Positions 31,024 through 41,562 of a stretch of 64,000 bases of DNA are shown one piece after another. The notes beneath the pieces are model-generated. The model was not told the origin of the DNA, made no database searches, and saw only the letters and a program-made list of their open reading frames with translations. This DNA comes from Lichina pygmaea. Lineage: Eukaryota; Ascomycota; Lichinomycetes; Lichinales; Lichinaceae. The position numbers and the translations under genes are program-made. The DNA lies in assembly GCA_963422465.1 (NCBI GenBank), contig OY730170.1, positions 4,812,379-4,876,378 of the forward strand, given 5' to 3'. Position 1 is the first letter of the stretch; each line of letters begins with the position of its first letter.

Positions 31024-31411
31024 GCCGGTCAAAGTACCTTGCCCGACACGACCCCTGCAGCTGTCATGGAGACGCCCGGCAGAAAAATGGTGGACGTGCT
31101 CAAAATCGCGTCGTACACGGACGGCAAACCTTTGCTTTTGGGTGGAGGTGCACCCGAGGGCGCCACCGGCACATATGCGCGCCCCACTTGGGCGGTGGAG
31201 CCGGAGATTTCGCGAGAGCTTCTGTGATAATCACGTAGCCGACGAAGTTTCATCGCCTCGGGCTTCTCCCAGTGCGAAATCGCATCTCTCCGTCTCTTTC
31301 CCTTCCACTGCCGTCGGTGTCTAGCCCACACGCACCTTCGTCGAAAGGCCTTCCCCTCTCCGCCAATCTTCCCGAGACTTGATCCCGTCCGGGATCGTCC
31401 GGACACGGACG
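30636..31411. other. Upstream region of the NmrA-like gene
   Basis: Contains a GTC trinucleotide run (30975-31021). A 53-codon ATG frame at 31065-31226 (METPGRKMVDVLKIASYTDG...) is unmatched and may be an upstream ORF or chance. Confidence 0.4.
30975..31021 (+). repeat. GTC trinucleotide microsatellite
   Basis: About 15 GTC units with one GTT interruption. It yields false poly-Ser, poly-Val and poly-Arg frames. Confidence 0.95.
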
Positions 31412-32302
31412 ATGGGCGCGCAACAGATCCAGAGCATCGCCGTCGTCGGCGCCACCGGTTTCCTGGCCGTCCCCGTCGTCAAGGCGCTCGTCGAGGCCGG
31501 CTACGCCGTGCGCGGCCTGATCCGGGACGAGGCCAAGGCCAAGAAGCTGCTGCCGGACGCCGTCGAGCTCGTCGCGGTCGACCTCCAGAAGCCCGAGACG
31601 CTGGAGGCCGGCCTGCGGGGCCAGGACGCCGTCTACGTCAACCTCACGACCGAGACGGACCGGCTGGACCTGCCGTGGTACCAGGAGCGCGAGGGCGTGC
31701 GCGCCGTCGTCGACGCGGCGCAGAAGAACGAGCTGCGGCACATCTACAAGATCGGTGGTGCCTGGCCCAAGGAGATCAAGGTCGTGTCGGCCATCATCCC
31801 GCGCGAGGGCAACCGCGCCATCCACGACTCGGGCATTCCCTACACCATCTTCGACCCGACCATGTTCTTCGACAACTTTGAGCGGCAGGTCAAGGCCGAG
31901 TCGCTACAGTGGGTCGGCCCGACCAGGGGCTCCAAGTTCTGGTGGGTCGCCGCGGACGACTACGCGGCCCAGGTCGTCGCCGCCGTCAACGACCCGCGCG
32001 CCAACAACCGCCACTACGTCGTGCAGGGGCCCGAGCTGCTGACGGCCCAGGACGCCTTTGATCGCTTCAAGGCCGTGTACAACCCGAAGCTCAAGGTCAA
32101 GGCCCTGCCGCTCTTCGTCGCCAAGCTGCTCGGCTTCTTCAACGCTGAGATGGCCTTTGTCGCCCATCTCTACGACGGCTTCAACCAGTTCAACGAGGAG
32201 GAGTTTAACGCCAAAGACACCTGGGACGACCTCGGCAAGCCTCAGATCACGGCCGAGGAGTACGGTCGTAGGCTGAAGGAGAAGAAGTCGTCTCTGGCGT
32301 GA
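31412..32302 (+). CDS. NmrA-like NAD(P)-binding oxidoreductase/regulator
   Basis: Single exon, 296 aa from ATG 31412. The N-terminal Rossmann motif is VVGATGFLAVPVVKALVEAG, with Ala at the third glycine position of the usual GxxGxxG. It is followed by VRGLIRDEAKAKKLL, the ELVAVDLQKPETLEAGLRG acidic strand and GQDAVYVNLT. The middle has YKIGGAWPKE and GIPYTIFDPTMFFDNFERQ, typical of NmrA/HSCARG-type atypical SDRs. These lack the classical YxxxK dyad in most members and act as redox sensors or as isoflavone-reductase-like enzymes. The substrate is unknown. Codon use is strongly GC3-rich like the other host genes. The TE block begins about 180 bp after its stop. Confidence 0.85.
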   Translation: MGAQQIQSIAVVGATGFLAVPVVKALVEAGYAVRGLIRDEAKAKKLLPDAVELVAVDLQKPETLEAGLRGQDAVYVNLTTETDRLDLPWYQEREGVRAVVDAAQKNELRHIYKIGGAWPKEIKVVSAIIPREGNRAIHDSGIPYTIFDPTMFFDNFERQVKAESLQWVGPTRGSKFWWVAADDYAAQVVAAVNDPRANNRHYVVQGPELLTAQDAFDRFKAVYNPKLKVKALPLFVAKLLGFFNAEMAFVAHLYDGFNQFNEEEFNAKDTWDDLGKPQITAEEYGRRLKEKKSSLA

Positions 32303-32659
32303 GCCTGCTCGCGGCTGGCCGGGCTTCCCGGAGGGCAAGAAGTTGGTCTGTTCACGTTTCAAGTGTTTTACCCTTTCACCGTTCGATGATACTCACTCCT
32401 GCCGGGACGTGGCCTCTTTGACTCTTGTCATCATCGTTGTTATCATCGTTACTGTTGTTTCGTCATCAACTTTGTCGTCCATGTTTTTTATTTTTATTTT
32501 ATTTGATTCTTACACTGGTAGTAGCTTTACAGCCAGGCAGATCTTCTAGCTAATAGTGAACTCCTTCAGAAAACCTTTGAAGGGATAAAAACTGAAGGCA
32601 GAGTGTGACTAGGGAATGTAACAAAAGGAATCTTGAAGTTTCTGGTAAGAGAAGAGAAT

Positions 32660-34860
32660 CTAGGTATTGGATTGGGAATAGTAGAGTTTGAAAGCTAGAT
32701 TAAACTGGTTTAGTCTTTTCAAAGACATAAACCAGTACAAGAACTTCTGTAGTAGCTCTGGGTTTGAAATAATAGTGGTGAAGTCTTGGGGATTAAAAGA
32801 GACTTGTTGTCTTTGTCTTGAATAAAGAGAGCATGAAGAGGTGATATGTTTTGCAGTTTCTTCTGCTTGGCCACACACACATAGTGGGGTAGGGAAGTCA
32901 GGAACTCCAGCTCTGAAAAGAAAACTTGCCAGACCAATTCTTCCAGTCCTGATTTGCAGTAGCAGACTTGCCTCAGCTTTCTGTAACTCTTTGTAGAGCT
33001 TCAGATTGTTTTTGTGTGGCTTTTGACAGAAAGTCTGCCAGCCTGGATAGCTTCTTCTTTTCTTCTCTTCCCATTGGTCTTCCCACTCTTTAGTAAAGAG
33101 CTTTTGTAGTTCTTTCTTTGAACTAGCCTGGTTAGTAGTTATTTGACTTAACCAAGTGAATTTCCACTTAGGAGAGATAGTTGAGGATTCCTTTAAAGGT
33201 TTCTTCAAGAGAGAGGCATAGCTGGAAATAGTGGAAAAGATACTGTCAGGAAAGTATTTGAGAGGGGAGTTTTGAATAGAAGAAAGAAAACAGGTAGTAC
33301 GAAATTTAAAGTATAGGTCTAGAGGTAGAAGAAAAAGCTCACTCTCTAATAGAAAAGAAGGAGTGGCTTTGAAGGCACCCCCAATAAGTCTTAGGTATCT
33401 GTTTTGAAATGAAATAAGAGAAGAGATATTGGAGGATTTTCTTAGAGGGTTAAACCAGATCCCCACTGCATAGCTCAGTAGAGATCTCAGTATAGCAGTG
33501 TACACCAGATGTGATGTGTGAACTGGAAAGCCCCAAGTAGAATAGGAAGTTCTAGAAAGAGAAGAGAGTGCTTTCTGTGCTTTTTGAAGAATAATCCTCT
33601 GGTGTTTGTGCCAGTGGAGCTTTGCATCTAGGTACACTCCAAGTACTCGCACTTCTTCTTTTGGTTTGAGAATCACATTCCCCAGTCTGAGCTTGAGCTG
33701 AAGATTGTCTGATCTTCTTCTGGAAAAATGAAGTATTTCATATTTCTCAGGAGAGAAGACTATTCCATGTCTTGCAGCCCATGATAGACATTTGAGGTGT
33801 GTGTTCTTTAACTTCAGAAGGTTACTTTTCAAGGAGTGACCAAAAGCAAGCAGATTTGTATCATCTGCAAACCCCAGGGCAGATACACCAGAAGAGGGAG
33901 TATGCACAGTCTCATGCAATTCAGAAATGTAGAATAGAAAAAGAATAGGGGATAGTGGAGAACCTTGAGGAACTCCACAATGAATAGGACTAGAACAAGA
34001 CTCAGAATCATCAAAGACAAGAGTGGTAGAGCACTTATCACAGAAAGAGTAGATCCAGGAAGCTAGCCAGGCAGGTATTCCTTTTCTTTTCAGAATTTGC
34101 TGTAGTATCTTGGGGAGAACTCTGTCATAGGCTCCTGAGATATCCAGTGAGAGTAGGGATGCAACCATGCCTTCCTTCCAGACTTTTTCCACTTGGGAGG
34201 TTAGAAGGAAAAGTGCTGCTTCTGTGGATCTTCCTTTCCTAAAGCCCATCTGAATATCTGGCAATAGTCCAGCTATCTTGCTTAGTCTGGCTGCAGCAAT
34301 AGCTTCCATCAGCTTGCCTGTTGTGTTTAGCAGAGCTATAGGGCGCCAGGCTTTAGCTTGATTGTAGGTTCCCTTGCCAGGTTTCCTCAAGCAGACTGTT
34401 TTTGCACTCTTAAATCTTTCAGGGAAGTACTCCAGTTTCCAGCATGTTGAAGTCAGAATAGCTAGAGCTTGGCAGAACCTAGGCCCCAGAGCTCTCAGAA
34501 ATCCATTTGGCAGCTTATCTCTCCCTCCTGCTGTGAAAGGTTTCTTCTTGGCCAGAATTTGCTCCACTTCTTCACATGTTACCTCCTGGGAGAGCTGTAT
34601 CTCAGAGATAGTCTGGGAGCTTTCTGAGCCTGGTTCTGGAACTAGAGCTTTTGGAAAGAACTGCTGTGAGAAGGCTTTAGTCTTTTCCTCAAAGGTTTTG
34701 GCTATTCCTTCTTGTGTTTCCAGGTCAGGAACCAGAGGAAGATCAGGAGTCTTGTTGGCTTTGGACTTTCCCCACTTTGCAAGCTTCCAGAACTTTGAAG
34801 AGCTGGCCAGCTCATGGATTTGGTGTCTGAAAGTGTTCTGTTTTCCATCTCTGACTGCTG
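32660..34860 (-). CDS. LINE C ORF2 fragment (reverse transcriptase to C-terminus)
   Basis: The frame is open from the internal join at about 34860 to the stop at 32660. It covers the linker before RT, the RT core (FRKGRSTEAALFLL, SLLSLDISGAYDRVLP, HCGVPQGSPLSPILFLFYIS, LGFADDTNLLAFG), thumb and the Cys-rich end (CVCGQAEETAKHITSSC). It lacks the N-terminal endonuclease. It also lacks two residues in LSKIAGLLPDIQ compared with LSKIAEEAGLLPDIQ in copy B. Not expected to move by itself. Confidence 0.85.
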
Positions 34861-35490
34861 TTGATAAGAATATCCCCTGAGGGAAGTTTTCTTACTGCTC
34901 TGACCTGCTTGTTGTAGGAGCTGGATAGTCTATCTTGTAGAGCTTGGAAAAGCTGGATATAAGTTCTGTTAGCTATGTCAGGTGTCTGACTGCCAGAGTG
35001 TACAAGAACTTCTTTGAGAATTCTTGAGAGTAGAGGGATTTGTGCTGGAATAGATTTCTGGACAGTCTGGACATATGATAGTTTGGCTTCTTGTTTGTCC
35101 AGCCACTTGTTGATGTTCTCCAGCTCCTGAAAGATCCTGTTAGTAAGACTAGTGGAGCCAGACTAGACTTCTGTAGAAAGAGAGTTCTTTTTGATATTCT
35201 CCCAGCTTTTCAGAATAGATTCCGGAGCTGTTTGGGTTTTGATCCAGAAGTCCACTAGTTTGTAGTCACTCTGGGGAGCTGGTTGGGAAGTGACAAGACT
35301 GGACTGGGTGGTAGCCAGACTGGAGACTGGTTGGGAAAGAATAGCTGGTATAGCTTTGAGGTTGCTTTCAGAAGAAGTGGGTTTTTTCTTCTTGGGGACT
35401 ATGTTGGGAGTTTGGCACTGGTTGTGTGTTTCCTGTCTGCAGGGTACTGCCAGAGAGAAGGGTAACCTGGTTTCCCAGCAGTAATAATCT
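34861..35490 (-). pseudogene. LINE C ORF1 remnant
   Basis: Reads on the minus strand as the N-terminal and middle part of the ORF1 seen intact at 57142-58584 (e.g. the region that there reads KVLVHPGNQTPDMANRTHIQ). The frame is interrupted by stops, and the zinc-knuckle part is missing owing to the join at about 34861. Confidence 0.7.
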
Positions 35491-35569
35491 AATCCTGGAA
35501 CTAATCCCCAAGACTAGACTTTCCTGGGCAGCTTTTTCCAACTAAGCTTTGGGTAAAGCTAGGAGTATT

Positions 35570-35840
35570 TGTCACGGTTCTGGCCCAGTTGCATATCTGG
35601 CACAAGCCACGCACCTTGCCGGGAAGTCCCATCTGCACTGTTTGCCTGTTTGCTCCGCCGTTGCCTGATCCCCTGCCTATAAGAACTTCTCCTGCTCCCC
35701 CAGCTTCTTCTCTTCTTTTCTCTTTTCCTTCCTCGTCTTTCGCCTTGTACATCAATCCAAGTCTCAAGTCTCAAGCCAAGTCAGGTCAAGGTTACCAAAT
35801 CAGTTAGACTTGAGTTCTGCTCTGCTATTGCCTTGTCACA
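35570..35840 (+). repeat. gypsy 5' LTR
   Basis: 271 bp, TGTCACGG...TTGTCACA. A TATA-like CCTATAAGAAC precedes a TC-rich tract. Confidence 0.93.
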
Positions 35841-38800
35841 CTGCGAAAGACCTACCCAACCATAACACACTTCACCAAGCCATGTTCACGTCCTTGTCAT
35901 GTCTCAACAACCAGACCAAGCCATGCCAGTTGCTGGAAATGACAAGTTCCTTCGCAACATGTTTGCAGAGTTCATGTGAATTCAAGCTACTAACACTACT
36001 CCCAAGTCCAAGTCTGAACACACTGCTGACCCAGAGATCTTCAGTGGTGATGGTGGAAACACAGAAATCACGCATGAGAAGCTTGAGAGCTTCATCATGT
36101 CACTGTCACTCAAGATGACGCTCAACACTGACTGGTACCCCACGGAAACATCGCAGATTGCGTACGTCTTTTCACACACGACTGGCACTGCGCAGTCCTA
36201 CATCTCAGCTAAGATCACGGCTGGCCAGTACATTGACTGGCACGACATTGTCCAAGATCTCCGGAACACCTTCTCCGACCCAGACCCAGAGTTCCTAGCT
36301 CAGAGAAAGCTCATCACCTTACGTCAGGCCAACTGTTCCTTTGCCGAGTTCTTCACAGAGTTCAATCAGTATGCTCCACGCACAGGCTTCAACAACAAGA
36401 CCTTGAAGTGCCATCTTTGATGCGCTGTCTCTGAAGAGCTTGCCAAGCAGCTTGTCAGCATCAACCTCAAGGACATCAGCTATCAGAAGCTTGTTGAGGA
36501 ATACCAGCTGCAGGACAACCAGTTGCGTGCCACTTCTGCCAACTCTCACTGTCCATGTCAAGCACCTCCCACCCAAGCCTCAGTTCCACGGTCAGGAGCT
36601 TCAGTTCTGTGTCCAGGGTTCATCAAGCCAGCCTTCACGCCACAGCCACCAAGTCCTACTATGGATCTCAGCCACTCTAAGCTGATGCCAGAAGAGTGAG
36701 AACATCGCCGAAGCAAAGGCCTCTGCTTCTACTGTAGGAACCAAGGTCATGTCTCAACCTTCTGTCCAGTGAAAAGCATGCCTGTTGTTGCCACCACCAC
36801 AACCACCACCAAGTCTGCCACTGTTGAGACTACTCCAGAGTTGGAAAACAAGTAGTCCTTGGTCATCGTCACACCCAAGGACATGAAAAGGATCTCCATG
36901 TTGGCTATCTGTCTCCAGACCAGCAATTGGACAGCAAGTGCTTGTTTCTTCCTTGTATCCTAGATGGGAAATTCAAGTGCAATGCTCTTATTGACTCTGG
37001 CTGTTCAGCATTTGGCTGCATTGGTGCTTCCTTTGCGCAATCTCTTCACCAAGAACCTCTCCCCTACCCACGCACATTGTGATCGTTTGATGGCAAGATG
37101 TCACAAACCACACATCTCACCAAGACAATCATGACCACAGCACATGGTGTGCACCAGGAAGAAGTCTCTCTCTTTGTGTCTCCTGGTCTTCACTATGATG
37201 TGATTCTGGGGATGCCATGGCTCCAGAAGCACAGGCCACACATTGATTAGGCAAACACCTCAATCATGTTCAAGTCAGATCACTGCTGATCTGCATGCCT
37301 CAAGTCAAATAATAGCTATCCAATCTCTTTGGATCTTGAAGCCAAGACATCTGCTGGAAAGCCTCAGGATCCCAAGCCTCTTTCTGCCACGCCAATCCCC
37401 ATCAATGCTGCCGCATTTTCTCTCCTTGCTGCCAAGCCAGATCACCAGGTGTTCAGTGTTTCTCTGAGAGACATTGAGCAGGTGTTGAAGCCAAAGAAGT
37501 GTGTGGACTCTGCCACACTTCTCCCTGCTCAGTACCACAAGTTCCTGAACATCTTCAGCAAGGATGATGCTGACAAGCTTCCTCCTCTACACCCAGGAGT
37601 TGACCACAAGATCAAGATGGAACCAGGAACCCAGGCACCCTCTGGACCTCTGTACGGCATGAGCAGAGAAGAACTTGAAGTTCTCAAGAAATACCTGACA
37701 GAGAACCTGAACAAGGGCTTCATTCAAGCATCTTCATCACCTGCTACTGCACCAGTCCTCTTTGTCAAGAAGCCAGGAGGTGGATTGTGTTTCTGTGTAG
37801 ACTACAGAGCACTCAACACTATCACCATCAAGAACTGTTACCCCCTACCACTGATCCGGGAGATGTTGGACCAGCTTTGCAAAGCTGTGTGGTACACCAA
37901 GCTTGACATTGTTGGTGCCTTCAACTGTATCCAGATGAAGGAGGGTGAAGAATGGAAGACTGTGTTCCGCACACGCTCAGACCTCTACGAATACCTTGTC
38001 ATGCCCTTTGGTCTTGCCAATACTCCAAGCACATTCCAGAACTACATCAATGATGTTTTGGGACCTGACATCCTTGACGTCTTTGGCACTGCCTATGTGG
38101 ATGACATCCTTATCTACAGTCAGACACTCAAGAAACACTGGAAGCATGTCAAGCTTGTTCTCAGTCAACTACAAGATGCAAGCCTGCAAGTTGACATCTC
38201 CAAGTGTGACTTTGAAGTGTATCAAGTCAAGTACCTTGGCCTCATCATTCAGTCTGCCACTGAAGACGGCTGACCTGGATCTGTGAGTATGGACCCAGCC
38301 AAGACTGACACCATCAAGGAGTGGAAGCCTCCTGCCAGTCTCAAGGAAGTGCAGAGCTTCATTGCCTTTGCAAACTTCTACCGCCAGTTCATCAAAGACT
38401 TTGCCAAGCTTGCATCCCTGCTCACAGCTCTGACCAAGAAGAATGTTGCCTTCAAGTGGGAAACCCCAGAGCAGTGCTTGTTTGAAAGCATCAAGAAGGC
38501 GTTCAGCACTGCACCCATCCTGCAGCACTTTGATCTGGAGAAGGAGTGTGTTGTTGAGACTGACGCTTCTGACTACATCTCTGGTGCTGTCCTGTCACAG
38601 CCAGACCATGAAGGAGTTCTACGCCCTGTTGCCTTCTTGTCACACCGCCACCTGCCAGCAGAATGCAACTACGAAATCTACGACAAAGAGTTGCTGGCAA
38701 TTGTCCGTGCCTTTGAAGAATGGTGAGCAGAGCTTGAAGGATCTCCAGAACCTGTCAAAGTGATCTCTGATCACAAGAACTTGGAGTACTTCATGTTGTC

Positions 38801-40616
38801 AAAGTGCCTTTCCCGCTGTCAAGCCTGTTGGAGCGAGTTCTTGTCACACTTCAATTTCAAGATCAGCTACTGTCCAGGCAGTCAGTGCAAGGCCGACGCC
38901 CTCACTTGACGTTCCCAAGACCTCCTGTCAGACAGTGATCCCTGTCAAGACTTCATGGAGCAAGTTATCCTCAAGCCCAAGAATCTTGCACATTCAGAGG
39001 TTCAAGTCAAGCCCATCCAGATCCTGAGATGTTCAGAAACTGCACCAGTTGACACTGAACCTGATGCTACACCTCTTTCAGATGTTATCCAAGCTGCCTA
39101 TAACAACCTTGCTGAAGGTGATCCAGTGGCAACAGTGTCACAGATGCTAAGGGATGGTGTCAGGCACAGTCGAGAAGTGTCTCTCTCAGACTGCAGCTTG
39201 GAAAATGACTGTCTCTTCTACAAGAACTGACTCTGGATCCCTGAGAACAATAAGCTACGCCTACACCTGTTCCAAGAAGCCCATGACCAAGCAATAGCTG
39301 GCCACACTGGGATTGCCAAGACCCACAATCTTCTGTCTTGTTGGTACTATTGGCCAAAGATGGTGAACATCATACAGCAGTACATCAGGAATTGTCATGT
39401 CTGCTCTCGAGCAAAGCCTGCCCGTAATTGCCAAGGAGAGCTGCTGTCTCTTCCCGTGCCTCAGCAATGTTGGCAGGATCTGGCTATAGATTTCATTACT
39501 GACTTGCCCAAGTCAAGAGATGCCTGCTTCCCTGGTGCCAAGCACATCTGGGTCATCACTGACTGTCTCACCAAAGAACACCACTTTGTGCTATGTGCTG
39601 AGATGACAACCTTGCATCTTGTCCAGATGTTCATCCAGTTTGTTGTCTGTACCCATGGCTTGCCTAGGAGTATTGTCTCAGACAGAGGAGGTCAGTTTGT
39701 CAGCTTATTCTGGAAAGCACTCTGTGCCCATCTTGACATCATGCTACAACTATCCTCAGGACACCACCCAGAGACAGATGGTCAGACAGGACAAGAGAAT
39801 CAGGAGCTTGAACACTACCTGAGATCCTATGTCAACTATCTCCAAGATGACTGGGTCCAATGGCTTCCTCTGGCAGAGTTCACGCAGAACAACTCCCAGT
39901 CTGATTCCTCTGGCATGTCACCATTCTTTGCCAACAAAGGGTTCCATCCACGGCTCAGCATCACACCCATGGGTGAAGCCTGCAACCAAGATGCTATGGA
40001 AATCTCTGGAGAAATGACGCAGATTCTGGAACAGTTGCAAGCTGAACTCCGACTATCCCAGGAAGCTCAAGCTCACACCGCCAATTTGCATCAAGTCCCG
40101 TCACCATCCTATCAAACTGGAGATCTTGTTTGGCTGAATACCAAGAACATCAGGACACGCCGCCCATGCAAGAAGCTTGACGACAAGTGGATTGGACTAT
40201 TCAAGGTGTTGAAGACAGTCGGAAGCTGTGCCTGCCATCTGGAGCTTCCACACACTCTCAAGATCCACCCTGTCTTTCACGTTTCCCTTCTACGTCTGAC
40301 ACCTGCTAATCCTATCCCTGGCCAATCAAATGAACACCCTGGCCCTGTCATTGGTCAAGACACAGATGAAGAGTTCCAGGTTGAAGAAATCCTTGACTCC
40401 AAGCCAGCAACATCTTGACAGAAGTTCAAGTACCTGGTCAAATAGTCTGGATGGCTAATCGAAGATACCACTGAAGAGCCTATTGAGCATCTTGACAACA
40501 CCAAAGACACCATCTACAACTTCCATGAGAAATACCCAAGGAAACCACAGCCACGGAACTACACCCACAAGCGGCCTGAGGCTCACAGGAGTTCACCATG
40601 TGAAGAAGGGGGGTAA

Positions 40617-40887
40617 TATCATGGTTCTGGCCCAGTTGCATATCTGGCACAAGCCACGCACCTTGCCGGGAAGTCCCATCTGCACTGTTTGCCTGTTTGC
40701 TCCGCTGTTGCCTGATCCCCTGCCTATAAGAACTTCTCCTGCTCCCCCAGCTTCTTCTCTTCTTTTCTCTTTTCCTTCCTCGTCTTTCGCCTTGTACATC
40801 AATCCAAGTCTCAAGTCTCAAGCCAAGTCAGGTCAAGGTTACCAAATCAGTTAGGCTTGAGTTCTGCTCTGCTATTGCCTCGTCACA
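40617..40887 (+). repeat. gypsy 3' LTR
   Basis: 271 bp, about 98% identical to 35570-35840. The polypurine tract GAAGAAGGGGGG lies just before it, and GTATT follows it. Confidence 0.93.
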
Positions 40888-40892
40888 GTATT

Positions 40893-41562
40893 CACCTAAA
40901 CTAGAGACCGGACTCTCTATCTAGACTTTCCTTGAGTCAAAGTCTCTGCTAGCTCCAGAGTCTGTCAGATTCTAACTAATTCTCTTATCCTGAGACTCTT
41001 TCTCTCTGGTTGTAGGTAGATTGCTGGTTGTTGAAGAAGATTATAGATTCCAGGATCACAGATTTTGACAAACAGCCATGATTCTCAAAGGTGATGGGTT
41101 TTCATCTTAAGGTTTAGGTGGTTTCAGAGAAAAACTCGGCTGTTTTCCAGAACTTATGACAAATTGTGGTGTTTGTCAAAAATCATGGTCCTTGAAGAAC
41201 ATCATTCTGGGAAGAGTTTTTTGTTTTATCTCTGATAGACTGGGGGTACTGGCTTAATCCTGAGTTTTGGTCTCAGGACTGATTGTTCCAAGGTAGGTAG
41301 GTCTTTGCCCAGTCCTTCAGGATACCTCTGGTCTCTCTCACTCTTGTTGTGACTGGGTGGTTGGTAGTTAAAGCAAGAAGATATAAGTTCAGGGATGACA
41401 ACTTTTGACCAATAGGCCTGCTTCAGAAAAGTGATAAGTTTTCACTCTTGGGAAGTGGGTGGTTTCAGCAAGCTTTGTGACTGGTTTCCAGGACTTATGA
41501 AAAAATCCGCTTATTGTCAAAAGTGATGGTCCTTTGATGATGTGGTACTAGCAAGAGTTTTT
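40893..41562 (-). repeat. LINE C 5' UTR with two tandem monomers
   Basis: Blocks beginning TTTTGACAAACAGCC at 41063 and TTTTGACCAATAGGCC at 41403 are homologous over about 160 bp. Both share GTGAT..GTTTTCA, GGTGGTTTCAG, TTTCCAGAACTTATGA or TTTCCAGGACTTATGA, and TGATGGTCCTTTGA/TGGTCCTTGA, and end in AAGAGTTTTT. Period about 340 bp. The same block occurs once in LINE A at 58990-59172. Confidence 0.8.

Larger units (their letters stand above)
35570..40887 (+). mobile_element. Ty3/gypsy LTR retrotransposon (fossil, near full length)
   Basis: 5318 bp, with 271-bp LTRs at both ends inside a perfect 5-bp duplication GTATT (35565-35569, 40888-40892). Parts in order: Gag (about 35890-36700), CCHC knuckle near 36720, aspartic protease (about 36950-37240), reverse transcriptase (about 37600-38270, with YVDDILIYS), RNase H (about 38510-38730), integrase (about 39360-40300, with a CHVC zinc motif and DxD-E core) and a C-terminal LTP-VFHVSLL segment. 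It is broken, with roughly half a dozen breaks. The LTRs differ at about 5 of 271 sites, all transitions, so it is young. It landed in the 5' UTR of LINE C. Confidence 0.93.
32484..41562 (-). mobile_element. LINE copy C (internally rearranged; split by a gypsy insertion)
   Basis: Minus strand. The 3' tail is at 32484-32520 (T-rich on the plus strand). An ORF2 part lies at 32660-34860, then an abrupt join near 34861 to ORF1 sequence (34861-35490). The 5' UTR lies at 35490-35564 and, beyond the gypsy element (35570-40887), at 40893-41562. Compared with LINE A, the join removes the ORF1 C-terminus and the ORF2 endonuclease. The two ends show no matching target duplication, which suggests recombination between LINE copies. 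The 5' UTR here holds two monomers about 340 bp apart. Confidence 0.85.

Noticed and set aside
30973-31227. Poly-Ser/poly-Val/poly-Arg frames
   Set aside because: All are readings of the GTC microsatellite. Only the short ATG frame after it is mentioned, as a weak possibility.
31250-32362. Antisense frames over the NmrA-like gene
   Set aside because: High-GC shadow frames. The plus strand has the Rossmann motif and full-length family match.
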